DNA of 64,000 bases. Origin: Notospermus geniculatus (taxonomy: Eukaryota; Nemertea; Pilidiophora; Heteronemertea; Lineidae). Below, in pieces: positions 45,676 to 57,793 of this stretch. The translations under genes and the position numbers were made by a program. Every line of letters starts with the position of its first letter. Within the stretch, counting starts at the first letter, position 1. The stretch lies in contig NMRB01000029.1 in the NCBI GenBank assembly GCA_002633025.1, forward strand, positions 231,944 to 295,943, written 5' to 3'. Under the pieces are notes generated by a model that saw only the letters and a list, made by a program, of their open reading frames with translations, ran no database searches and was not told the DNA's origin.

Positions 45676-47264
45676 TGGTGTTGTCTTAGAGGAGATCGTA
45701 CAGAACAATGCATCCTAGAAAAGTTGTCAGATAAACCCTCTTAGTGGGGCCTGGCAATTTGTTACTCTGCTACATGTATATCAACTGATCTGAAGATCAC
45801 AGTGACATGCTGAATGAGCTGCTCTATAGGCTTGTGTTGTGGAGAGACAGGGGGAATAATAACCTGCAACACTTTGAGACTGTATAACAGTGGAAAACCC
45901 CTTTCTTAAAAACAAAATCACAAAATGATCACCCCAAGACATCCGTTCTGTAATTGATGTAATGCATAAAACATGCAATATGTCTTCTTAAAGAATAATT
46001 TTGGGATTACCAGGAAAGGCAACAGAATAAAAAATATATTATTTGTAGCCCTCGGCATTGCCTCATGTAAATGAGACAAAAAATTTAAATTTTCGGAATA
46101 CTGGGGAAGACCATTGTCCGAAGCTAATGGGGAGCGCCAATTGGTCACGTGATGACTACTGATAGAGCAGACGAGACACCTAGCGTTGACCTATGCCCAT
46201 TGTTCGAGAGATGCGGTTCACCAAGCACGGCCAATCACACCTTGATTCGTCATGAATAATAGGTGGCATTGGTGTACTATCAGTTCAAAACCACGCGTAT
46301 ATTCTCGCGTGGTCTGCGTGATCGGGGTTCCCTATTGGCTTGAGAACATTATTTCTGGCGTTTAACGAAGTAAGATTTTGATCAGTTCAAAGTGATGCCT
46401 CGGGCACCCTAATGCCTGGTCTTACAAAGTTCTGATAGGAAGATAAACAAAGTGATGATTTGAATAAAGTTTTGAAATTTGTCGCAATTTTCTGCCATTA
46501 TTCATTCCTTGTAAGGTGTTCTATTGTTTTAATGATTATTTCATGATTCGGGCCTCTTTTTCTTCAAGGTGGTTATAGGGGAACTTGGCTATAGCAAGTT
46601 TGGATATCTAAAATGGAAATCATGTCTGTTGTTGGATTGCGAGTGAAAAGGCAGGCGTCTAGATCTGTTGATGTCGAATTTCTCCATAACACCTCTCACA
46701 ACAAGTTCCAGCAATGTCATATTTGGTTCTCGGTTCTCACCTCAATAGGCCTAGAGATATCCCTCGTCATGTTATAGGCCTTCACCAGGAAGTCGGAATA
46801 CTAATCATTGAAAACATGACCTAACAGCTAGCTAATCAACACCTGTGTGACATGATTTCTTTGAAAGTGACAATTTCTCACAATGTACACCACCCACTAA
46901 ATATGAAGGACTATCATTCACGGAATTTTGTGCAGTGGCAGTTACCTGCCAACCCCACCTTGAATTGCCCTGATCTCTTCAAAGATGACTTTTGGATCCA
47001 TTTCAAAACCATGGAAGTTTTACTCTTCCTGCTAAACGTTGTTTTCTTTCTACTAAAATACAATGTACTGCCTCGTTAGAATGATCAGATCAGGTAATAT
47101 AAAGATTTCTACCAGATGTAGTACTAGTATTTGGTATCATCATTATATCCCACTCTGACACCAATGGATTCATTTCGGTATTACCTATAAATGCGTGGGT
47201 TTTGTTGTAAGTGACCTTGTGGTCTTGCGAACCTTTACTTTGGGAGTTGGCTTGAGAACAATGG
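45676..47264. other. Intergenic, no gene recognised
   Basis: No supported gene. A GC-richer stretch at 46120-46340 has CACGTGATGAC and CGCGTG motifs and could be regulatory, but there is no exon beside it. Confidence 0.35.
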
Positions 47265-47381
47265 GGCCGTATTCTAGAACGTTCCTTAACATTAAGGTCC
47301 ACCTTAAATCTATTGTTCTCGATGGTTTTACAATAGACTTAAGGTCGACCTTAACGTTAAGGAACGTTCTAGAATACGGGC
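47265..47381. mobile_element. MITE with GGCCGTATTCTAGAACG ends
   Basis: The left arm GGCCGTATTCTAGAACGTTC and the right arm GAACGTTCTAGAATACGGGC pair for about 50 bp through the TTAAGGTC.ACCTTAA block, with a short TTGTTCTCG loop. It is the most symmetric member of its family here. Confidence 0.85.
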
Positions 47382-47693
47382 CTTTGTATTTGCCCTGACA
47401 GATAAGCTTCATACAATATTCATGAATAACATTCATACTATGCTTCCACACCTAAGACGTCACTCAACAATATTCAGGTTTTGCCCACACAAAATGAGTA
47501 GGTAGACGAACATCGTGCTAAGCTGACCAATAGCACACACTATTTTAGGAAACGCCTGTTGATCACCCCTGTTGTCAATTTCACATTGGTCAAAGGTTGA
47601 AATTGATTTCCCTTCAGTCATCGCTGCCTCACTATTGTGACAGTGTAGGTCTGAAAATTGCATTGGGCATTCTTGGTTCATGTTAATGAACTG

Positions 47694-47812
47694 GCACCTG
47701 TTTCATAAAGTGCAGCTACTGGTACAATGTAGGCTAACTTTAATTAACCTTAATCGAAAATGCATTGAAGTTAATGATACCATTAGCATAAAGTCACTTT
47801 ATCAAACAGGCC
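47694..47812. mobile_element. MITE, second copy of the 529-631 family
   Basis: GCACCTGTTTCATAAAGTG and CACTTTATCAAACAGGCCC are inverted, and AAAATGCATT is shared inside. It is more diverged than the first copy. Confidence 0.75.
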
Positions 47813-48436
47813 CCTGATCTTTCAAACCTGAAACTACAGTATTTTAAGAAGAGAAACCTGTTCAGTCAATTGCAACCTTATGGTATAAACACAACATGTC
47901 GTTTACCTGGTTGTTATCAATCATTACCACTGATTAAAAGATTCTAATTAACCTGTACTCTCGCTGAATGACACACTTTACCTGGGCGCCTGTTGGAGTG
48001 TTTTTTACATATCATAGACTGAACTCATGCTAAAAGTACAGTCTGTCGAAGATTTTTTTCACGTTCCTAGCTCAACTACTAAGATATAACACAATCCAAC
48101 TAGTATACAGGCCCCACCAGCAGACTGGTAAAGTCAAAAGGGCTGACACCGTGATGCAGTAGCAGAAATTTCTGACACCTCTGAGGTACAGGGTTCTTTC
48201 CCCATTACTCCTTCTTGTACGTACTGTACATTGTATTCTTCATGTGATAGAAAAGTCGCTATCTTTCACTGCACTGGTTTTTCCGGGCAATCCAGTTTCC
48301 TCCTGCTCTACATTGATTCACTTTATATAATAATAATGATAATGTTTTATTTGGCATTCAGCTCTCGATTCAATTTTTATGGTAGTTATAAATGTTTCCC
48401 TTGTTTTCAATGCTGCCTGATGATGCCAGAACTTGG

Positions 48437-48553
48437 GGCCATATTCTAGAAGCTTCCTTAACTGTAAGGTTTACCTTTAGCTATTGTTTGCAGGGTAGAA
48501 TACAAAAGCTTCAAGTGGACCTTAGAGTTAAGGAGGATTCTAGAATACGGGCC
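48437..48553. mobile_element. MITE, closest relative of 3507-3620
   Basis: The ends GGCCATATTCTAGAAGC and GATTCTAGAATACGGGCC are inverted. The interior, with TTTACCTTTAGCTATTG and TTGCAGGGTAGAA, matches 3507-3620 in order. Confidence 0.8.
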
Positions 48554-48861
48554 CAAGTCTTCGAATAATTCTAGCATGAAAAGTCAGTCTCACTCATGGT
48601 CATCGAGCTGATTTCTCACTAAGATATACACGTACATATACACTACTTCCCTTATGAGTCATCCTTGTATGTTTGTAGTCAAATACTCCAACCCTTCCTT
48701 GTTTCCCTCTGTAAATAGAAGTACCTATCCTGCAGCTTCCGAAAGTTGGTTATCTCTAGAGAAACATGCATCTACATCCAGAGTTGTGAGCATACAGTCA
48801 TTGGGTGGTCGGGATACCATCCCCGGGATGGTGCTGATAACTTATCTCAGTCATCCTCAAA

Positions 48862-49225
48862 CTTCACCCAGGATCATCATGGATGACCCAACTCTCACCC
48901 AGGACCATCATGGATGACCCAAATCTTCACCAAGATCATCATGGATGACCCAAATCTTCACCCTCGCCATCATGTATGACCCAAATCTTCATCGAGGATC
49001 ATCATGGATGACCCAAATCTTCACCGAAGATCATCATGGATGACCCAAATCTTCACCAAAGATCATCATGGATGACCCAAATCTTCACCAAAGATCATCA
49101 TGGATGACCCAAATCTTCACCAAATATCTTCATGGATGACCCATATCGTCACCATAGATCATCATGGATGACCCATATCTTCACCCAAATCATCATGAAG
49201 GACCCAAATCTTCAACCAGGATCAT
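48862..49225. repeat. Minisatellite, 32-33 bp unit GATCATCATGGATGACCC
   Basis: About eleven copies, each also containing AAATCTTCACC. It is translatable in places because of the unit length, but stops interrupt it. There is no evidence that it is coding. Confidence 0.85.
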
Positions 49226-50860
49226 CATCGATGACATGTCTCCACAGAGATTATTAGCAAAGGAGAAGTGACCTCAAAGTATAAACCTGATTTACTGTAT
49301 AACCACTGTTGTTGAGTTGTCACTGAACAATCATATATTTTTCGTGGCCTCTGACTGGAAATGGCGACATGAATTTAGGCCTGAAAACTAGATCAAGTAT
49401 TGGTCCACGTAGAAATTATTGCTGTAATTGTAATTATGGCCAAAATTTGGTTAAAAGTACAATATGTAAAGGTCAGAGCAATAATATATTCCATTGGCAA
49501 ACACTTCTGCCTGTAGCAATCCTCTCAGGACAAACTCCTGTCAATCCACGCGAATTGTTTGCAAACGAGTTCCAAATTGAAGACATCAGAAAATCACTCA
49601 CATTCAGATAGCTGTGGCAAATCAGTGTTTCATGTTTGTCATGGGTTATCACACTCCACAGCTCCACTTTGGAGAGTTGTTCACACAATTCCTTTGAATG
49701 TATGTGAAGAGCATTTCCTGGAGAATGTTCTCCTTCAATTCAGAGAGAAGTTAGGTCGGAAAATAGACTAGAAAATATCTCGTTCTGCATTTACTACGAG
49801 ATGGGTGGGGCTGGATGGGTAATCTAGTGCACTCAGACAGCTATATAGTGTTGGTGTATCATGGAAAGAACAAACACTTGAACATTCAGAAGATGCTGAC
49901 AGTCAGAGGTAGCTGTATGACTAATGTTGATTTCATTGAATGGAAGGCTAAAGCTATGTATTGCATGCTATCTGAGTGAATTCCTGAAGCCAATTTTTAG
50001 TCGAAGCGTAGCATAGAAAAACAACCCCATGTACAAATTGACTGAAATGTACAAAACACTGAACATAACTCAAAGCAGTTGTTTTTGTATCTGGAAAAAT
50101 TCCAAGTGGTTTAGACCTCAATATACTTCTACTACTGCTGAATCAACCTCTGAAATGCACTTGCTAGCTACTCCTTTTTATGAGATAAGGGCTGAAGTCC
50201 ATTTTTCAAGATGGCTCCCTGGCGGCCATATTTGAAGTTCGACTGGGTTGAAATTTGTTCCTGATGGACCGATGCTTGAAAGCCTGAAGGCCCACAATCC
50301 ATCTCGGATGGATGCATCATTACCAATGTCCTATTTCCTCCAGGGGGGGGGGTAGTATGGGAGGGGGGAGTAGTAGAGTCAAGTTTTTCATTCATCAGCA
50401 GGTAATATATCAGACATATCAGAGGCAAAAAGGGAGCATGCCGGGCGCTAAGGTGGACCAGTCCTACTTTCCTCAGGCATCCAGAAAGGGTATTTGATGA
50501 TTATCCCAACATGTTAATAGTATGAACTGATACGTACCCCTGGCAATGTGGCCTAGATGCTTGACAGCCAAAATGTGTCTCACCCCCCTGCACACTGCAG
50601 TAAGTCAGTGATGTTGGCACCAAGGATCATCGTTAGTGACGTTTTGGCTCACCAGGTGGCCAATGTTGCTGCTCGCACCCAGGTTGACGACAACCTATTT
50701 AGCAATATCATTTAATTATTGGCATCATGATCACCAGATATCCTGCCTAACCCACATATTTGTTACGCATAAACTTAGGTAATCATTGATTTTGTAATGA
50801 AATTTATGATAAATCATTAGTTACATGGATAGAGCAATTGCTGATCCAGATAACAAACAA
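49226..50860. other. Intergenic, no gene recognised
   Basis: Only short frames, including 80 and 70 codons near 49369-49771, without recognisable domains or splice context. A G-run lies at 50344. Confidence 0.4.
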
Positions 50861-51029
50861 TAGGAGCAGTCAGCCGCGCTTATTGCTAACAGATGGCAGC
50901 ACAGTCTTAGCGGACCAAATGTACAGGAAATCTATTATGATCGCTGCTCGATCGATAATGACTGGGTCCGCTAGATGCATTGAATTGGGCCCTAGTGACA
51001 CCTAGTGGTCAACTCGCTGACAGCTCCTA
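50861..51029. mobile_element. MITE with TAGGAGCTGTCAG ends, copy 3 (inverted)
   Basis: The sequence is the reverse complement of 37337-37505 with few changes (for example ATTATGATCGCTGCTCGATC). The high identity over 13 kb indicates fairly recent transposition. Confidence 0.85.
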
Positions 51030-52775
51030 TTAGTGGAGCCATTATAACGATTGTGTTCATTAAATTCGGCATGAAAAACACGTTTCTTGTCAGTTGTTTT
51101 TTTACTCCCTCCAATTTTAAGTCTTGACAAAAATCTCCCATCCCACAGAATATATTCTAGTATCAACAAGTTTGCTTCTTGTGTAAAATGAATGAAAGTG
51201 ATTTGGTCGTTAGCTAGATTCCTTTCACCTGTTGTATTTTTTACATACATGTAGTTGTTGAAATGCAAGGAACAGCAGGCTGTAGTATATAGGTACATTT
51301 ATAGCTTAGATTTATTAATGGCCAGCCTTGCCATGTCAGTTGCTGTAACATAACTGGAAAGGAAAGGTACAAGCCCTGCAGTCAGCAGGTGTTTTCTGTT
51401 ATAACCGTGTTCCTGTACTGCTAAGTATGAGGCAACCTGTTTTGTGAAATGGACGAAAGCTATGACCGATGTTCTGGCCTTGACTTTCATCCCAAAGTAA
51501 TCAGGCATGGGCACCAAACTCCAAGGCGCCTCTCCAAAGCTCCAAGCTCGACGGTGCCAGTAATTTGAGTTCGCTTGGGCATCGTTCGACTCTCTACGGG
51601 TAACTCAGCCGTTGAAGACTAAGGAGGGTCTCTCTGTGTCATTGGACTTCGCATTACTGACAGCAACCGACACCATCTTAGGTATATACCGGTAACCTTG
51701 CCTCTCCGAACTACACTCCGCTCATAGAAGACGGAGCGTTTTCCGAAGGCATAACTAGGATGAACCCTTGATGGTTCAAGATGGTGGCAATGAAACCAAG
51801 AACGGTGAATCAACATTCGTGCAAGTGGAGTTTACGTGGAGTTAAGCTTCATCATATAGAAGCACGTGAGGAGAAGAGAAACTCTACAGAATCTGATGCC
51901 TTGGTTTCAAAGATTCTCAATGTGTTTCAAGGCTTCAAGACTTCGAGATGCCAATGGTTCGTATTTGGCATTGGAAGCAGTCACATCTTTTTTTCAGTAA
52001 TTCATTCAGTTGCTACCTGTTTTACTATCGGACAAATCGAATACTCCTGTTTCACTCCCCCACGGATTGAAAAAAAGAAACCACAGTCTACGCTCAATTT
52101 CTCGCTATAAACACGTTCCGAAACGGCTGCTTTACGTGGAAGTTTTATCAGTTTGAACTGATTCAAGGCAGATTGCAAGGTGGGGTTTAGTTCATATCAC
52201 CTGATGGTATCTCCAACAACGCTTCTCCGCCAAGTGTTTAACATGCCTAGAATTTGGTTCTGTTGGAATGATATTTACTGGTAGAGCAACAGTGAAGGAG
52301 TAAGTATCACTTTCACTGCGACTAGAACTGAACAAGCTGTGTGTTTTTACTGCACATGTGTAGCACTTTCTTGCAAGTAAAGGTGAACTACAATGATACA
52401 CTTGCTTACTTTTGGTCGGAATGTTGTACAACCTGAACCGCTGCCAATATGATAGTAGAAATGGCGGCAGTAATGCTAGCCCGAAACGTTTTTTAATTGT
52501 AGCATTCTAGTTTATCAGCACAGATGCTTGCCTTCTTGGCAGTTAGTATTGTTAGTTGTTGTTCTATATGCCTTGCATACCAAGGCAAAGAAGCTGTATA
52601 ATTGCAGATTGGAATGTGTAAGTGCCAATTTGCAATTTTTTTGAAAAAAATGGATGTAAAGTCATCCAGGAATTGCATAGAAACGAACACATTTAAATAT
52701 TGCCTGGAAATTAATACTGATGCAGATTCTGAACCATTTCAACGACAATGTACTGTTTACCCATTCGCCGTTGCA
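51030..52775. other. Intergenic, no gene recognised
   Basis: A 109-codon frame at 51781-52110 has no recognised domain and no supporting splice sites. Nothing else is supported. Confidence 0.4.
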
Positions 52776-52901
52776 CAAATTTTCAACCCCAACCGGGGTC
52801 TTCCTCAGGCACTTTCTAGTAGAGATCCCAGATGTTGATTCACTTCTGGGATCTCTACTAGAAAGTGCCTGAGGAAGACCCCAGTTATGGTTGAAAATTT
52901 G
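52776..52901. mobile_element. Hairpin element, 126 bp
   Basis: CAAATTTTCAACC and GGGGTCTTCCTCAGGCAC on the left pair with GTGCCTGAGGAAGACCCC and GGTTGAAAATTTG on the right. The inner stem GAGATCCCAGA closes on a loop of about 12 bases. The inner 37 bp are perfectly paired. It is likely a MITE; I found no second copy in the window. Confidence 0.7.
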
Positions 52902-55665
52902 CGAAATTTGGAGACGACTTACGTTTACTATAATTTTGTGTGTCGTTTTTTGTGCTCTATGTTGGATGTTCGTTGCCAAAGAACATTCTGTCAAACATTA
53001 AAAGTACCGTACAAAAAAGTGGCCTGTGTTGTGTGACTTCAGACTTTGGCAAAATCACCTTTAATGCTCAAAGGGTTAATGGATGTAACTTCGATGTTAA
53101 CATGATTTCTGCGCCAACAACTACCGCTGGCATGATTTGTACAGGAAGCGATAAAGATAATTCAAATCTGCAAATTCCTTGAATCGCTTTTTTGTGGTTT
53201 TCGAACTTGAGATTGTGCAGGTAGATGCTATTAAAAAGGTATGGTAAAGAAAAAAGGGGAAAGAAATGGCTTCGGGGCAAAATGTGGGTTTAATGAGTGC
53301 CACACATTGGTTTGTCTAACCACTGCTAGATGGCGAGGTTATTTCCCAAGGATGAAAGTACCGGTAGTTGATTCAACCTCTGTCATCTCTGTGCATTTTC
53401 TTTCTGGAACCCATCGTCTCGCCTTTCACTTTCAAAACTGCCACCGATTACACAAATGTCATTGTACTCTTCATATTGTCGGTAATAATCGGGCTATTTG
53501 TTGCCACTCTTATCCTATCAAAATCTCATTCAAATGCACTTACCCGTCACCACCCCTCTGGCAAAGAAAACGAAATGATATGACAGCCTCTTGTCGGAAG
53601 CTCTAAGTCAACAAACTGTCTATTGTTATAACAATACCCCACAGCTAATATCGTCTCAAAGCTACTGGGCATGGAATGTCCAGTGTTATTTCTTCGCATT
53701 GGGTGAGTCAGGGGTGTGCGTTCACCCCTTGAATAAATAATGTCCATCTTATTCTGGGAATGGACAGTCTGAGATCAGAGAGGCGTTTTTCTGTGCGGAT
53801 GAATTGCTGCTGTGGGTGGATGCCTCTGTCCCCTCACGGTACTGTGAACTACCGGTGGGCGGAGTTGTTGAACATTCTAAGCAAAATTGTGTGTTTCTTT
53901 TGGTTAAGATCTTGTCAACTTTAATAGGAAGAGTAGACAGAAGGAAAAAAGGATATTTGGCACCTTCGCACTTCCTTGCCTGTGACAGAACCGAGGACAG
54001 AACATCTAGGATGGATACATGTATGTCAGAGTTATGGTGAGTCTGGGAGCAGTAATGGTAACGGATTTGAGCTGCTTGAATTGAAGTCAATTTAAAGATA
54101 TTTTCCCATTGGACAACTCCGCTTCTTGTGCTGTTGTTAGTTGCGATGCCTACTTAGATATTCTTTGACCAGTGTTTAGCTTGATATTGTAACGATCTAC
54201 CATTACACTGACTGATTCTTTGAGAACGTTTTTTGTTCATTTTTTGGCAATTGATTTTGGTTTCCTGATGTTGACATGATATTCAGAGGAGCTACTTGAG
54301 TGGTTGGTATGGTGCCACCAACTACTTCATCTGTAATACAGATACCATGTCACTGTGTCAGGACGTGATGGGCAGACCAGGATGTCTTCCTCAACCAAGT
54401 ATTATTCTTCCAGCTCTCGACCCTGTTTTCAAATCTATATATGGTAAATTCCTTTTTTTCTTTTTCCTCCAATACGCAGATTAAAGGCATCCAAGAAAAT
54501 CGTCATCCTCTATCATCAATTGTCTTTCTGCCACTATCAGTATCTCCTTTGGTGCACTAAGCTTTGCTAATCAGGTGACTGAACTCAGAGGAAGCCAGTC
54601 ACAGGTCTACTCATCACCTCGTATCACTTTCCTGGTATCGTACTCCTGCAAGACAAGAATACCAAGTCGTCCTTCATGTCATTGATCTCGTCTACTTAGT
54701 CACATACTTAGCTGTTTTTGATCTTACTGCAGGTTACATGGTATCATGCTATACCTCGTCATCTACTGGTGTGAAATTCTCACTAGCGGTAGTCCGTTAC
54801 AAACTCATATTAGTCATTGCTGTGTGAGTCGATCCAGACTGCATGACATCTGCATTATTGACAGCTACCCTTGAGGTGATACCCTCAGGCAGATTGGAAA
54901 TTGAAGCATCTTTGAATGCTCTCAATCAACCTAAATGAGGTTGTCTTCTTATGCATTAAAGGACATGACATAACACTAAATCTCGCTATTCTTCATGATA
55001 TCTGTTTATCTTGAGAGTGTCATGCAATATTGGTGTTGAGAGCATGGTTAACACTTCGTGGAATGAGATGATGTGTCCATGCTATTGCATCCTGAGAATG
55101 CGGAAACAAGTGCAAGGAGGGGAGCGGTTGTGAACACTCTGGGTGCGAGGATGGTGCTATTGAGAAGATCCAGAAAGGGCCAAAATGCTGCTGCAGTTGT
55201 TTGTTGCGTGTCAACAATGACCACTCACTCAATCACAAAACTGTTGTTCAGGAAATGTCATCTTGCGTCCTTGCTTATCGTTGTTTACCACTTGCCACCG
55301 TAAAACGCAATAACAATGTTCATAATGATGTTCCCTAAAGACTATTACTTCATGTTAGGGCATCTGGAAATGACATAAATTGAACATTATATCAGAATGA
55401 TGGTATTGCGAGCCTTGTTTTGCTAGTTTTGCTAGTTATCTAAACGAACTTGGAGGGCAAGTTTTGTTGTCATGCTTGCTGCAGGAATTCTCAGAAGAAT
55501 CAAGATTTCCGGCATCCTTTCTTCTTATTCTCTAAAAATATCTTATCACTTCCGAGATTTCATACGTTCTTAATATTCTGGATAAGTTTCCTCTTATTCA
55601 TTCTGAGGTCATGAGACATTCCTAGTTTCAGTTTCTCCATCAACGTAAAATTTATTTCAGCTGAG
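52902..55665. other. Intergenic, no gene recognised
   Basis: One frame at 53368-53583 encodes a single hydrophobic helix (VIVLFILSVIIGLFVATLI) with a short basic tail, possibly an exon of an unknown gene. Nothing else is supported. Confidence 0.35.
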
Positions 55666-55910
55666 ACTGTCGATGTGGTGCAGTGGAAAAGTGGGGCCTG
55701 TCACCGCTGAGGTTCCGGTGTCGTAGAATGTCATGCCCCCCGATATGAGATGCCCCACAACAATAGATTCTGACGGAATAAGCGGCAGCTACAATAGGCC
55801 GGACACTAACAGACAGGAACTTCGGTTACCAGATGTCCCCTGAACAAAAGAAGCGGGCATCTGATATCAGGGGCATTACATTCTATGACACCTGGTTTAA
55901 TTCCCGACAC
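55666..55910 (+). mobile_element. tRNA-like SINE head interrupted by a MITE
   Basis: The A-box-like GTGGTGCAGTGGAAA and CCTGTCACCGCTGAGGTTCC are cut at 55717; the B-box remainder GGTTTAATTCCCGAC follows the MITE at 55893. The same head is intact at 59602-59678. Confidence 0.65.
55717..55892. mobile_element. MITE with GGTGTxATAGAATGT ends, copy 2
   Basis: GGTGTCGTAGAATGTCATGC pairs with GCATTACATTCTATGACACC. It is a 176-bp relative of 35976-36141, inserted inside the B box of a SINE. Confidence 0.85.
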
Positions 55911-57493
55911 ATTCAGGGCTGAAATAGAAAGGATTTTCAAGGGTTCACATCACATGAATATTTGAACAAACTCTCCATGTGTGTCTTCCCATCCTGGTGA
56001 TAAAAGGGTTAAAATATCTGTATGTACTGAAATATGATATTGTGAATCCCCAGTGTGGTAATTACGTGCGGCAAGTCTCTGTTATTCTGCACGTTAATTA
56101 CGGACGAGCTGCTATTTTTGGCCATTATCACGTTTTTCTTCTTCATTGATGTATACCCTCCTAATGAGTCGATTATTAATTCGTTTCTCTGTGTCAGTTC
56201 ATGAGCACAAGGTCACAACTATATATAGTTCTTTGAATGATCAGACTCGCATGCAGTTCCTCCAGACAAGGAAATCATAAGATTGTAAACTTCCCCATTA
56301 CATGACTTTGTTTGTCTGCTACTGGCTAAAAACTCCTTTGCTGAAGCATATTCCGTGAAAGGTTACTTTTCTTGTGTAGTGCTTATGTTCTTTATCCTTT
56401 ACTTCCAAATGTTCTTTTCATGCTTTCAAATTTTCTTTTCCTTTACTTACAGATTTTCTTTTCCTTTACATGTACTTTCAGATTTCTTCATTCATTACTT
56501 TAAGATTCTTCTCCTTTGCTTTTTCATATTGTCTTATACCAATACTTTACTTTCAGAGTTCTTTATCCTTTACTTTCAGATTTTCTTTACCATTACTTTC
56601 AGATTTTCTTTACCATTACTTCCAGATTTTCTTTATTCTATGCTTTCAGATGCTGATTCGCTGGCAGGAAATTCCAGAACTTCAGAATAGAACGTCATCT
56701 GAGCGATTTTGATTGGATCAAAACAAGAGACTATTGATCGGTGAAGTAGTAAAGGAAGCGAGACATTTGCTATCAGCATTTCAGCAGTGTAGCCTTGGCT
56801 GATAATGAAATATTGCCGAGTGCCTTGGTGGAAAACGATTGTCCTTATCACATTTGATGACTGATAACTTATGGGCGGAACGTCAATATAGTGCGGGCGT
56901 AGTTTATAAACAGTGTTGATACCACACTCAAAATATCATACTGCAAACCAATTCGGATCGCTATAACTGAAGATCGTGGTGTTCTTATCGGCAAGGGAGA
57001 TTCAGTATCGCAGAGACGGAAATTTTGACAGTACAGGATCATCCAGTTCGGATATCGATTAACGATTTTACTCATCTTTGAAGTCACCGGTGGATAACTT
57101 GACTACTGTACCTGGGACTTTTTATATATGAAGCATCCTGAGCACACCTGATGGTGAAACATACTATTAGTATGAAGCTCGTAAGCATTGGTAGCTGGTT
57201 TACTAGCCTCCTGCTTGCTTAGCTTGTACATTGCAAGCCTTTATTCATAGTAATAACATTGGATTATCGTTCGCTCTTGTAGTTTTGGATTCAGGATCCT
57301 TGTCGATCAGCTGGCTTGCTTCGGAAATAAGACAGTCAGGAGAAGGAAATCATTTGGTCTTGTTGCCGGGAATTCATGCAGAGAATTAAATTCTAGGCGA
57401 AAGGAATATAAGTTACTTTGAAATCTATTCTCGGAGATTCTTTTGTGACAGACCGGTGACAATCAGTGGATTTGAAAGAAGTGGTGTATTCTG
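55911..57493. other. Region upstream of the semaphorin start exon
   Basis: No coding gene. A pyrimidine-rich imperfect repeat at about 56380-56650 has units such as TTTACTTTCAGATTTTC. The rest is unique. Confidence 0.45.
56380..56650. repeat. Pyrimidine-rich minisatellite, unit about TTTACTTTCAGATTTTCTT
   Basis: Eight or more imperfect copies of 22-30 bp. The hydrophobic frames across it, rich in F, L, S and I, are by-products of the T/C-rich composition. Confidence 0.75.
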
Positions 57494-57590
57494 AACACTG
57501 ATTCAGGTTTAAGTCACGAAGCATAACATTGAACACTGATTCAGGTTAAGTCACGAAGCAGTAACACTAAACACTGATTCAGGGTTACAG
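57494..57590. repeat. Short tandem repeat, three copies of about 45 bp
   Basis: AACACTGATTCAGG occurs three times, the first two followed by TTAAGTCACGAAGCA. It lies about 200 bp before the semaphorin start codon, so it may be in the 5' untranslated region. Confidence 0.75.
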
Positions 57591-57793
57591 AGAAGTCAAG
57601 AACTAAGTGGATTATTACTCAGAGTTTGGATACCAAGGAGTCGCAGGATTTTATTTCTGAGATTTCTTGCCATATTGAACAGACTCAGTTCAGTTGATTC
57701 CTCCTGCTGGACCTGATGGAGCTTTTGGTGAGATAGCACGACTGGGAGATATAGAGACTTGCCTTGACCACATACATTCCATTTCAATCAACC

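Noticed and set aside
56355-56712. Two overlapping hydrophobic frames of 111 and 80 codons
   Set aside because: They are explained by T/C-rich tandem repeats; frames are open because the repeat lacks A-rich stop codons.
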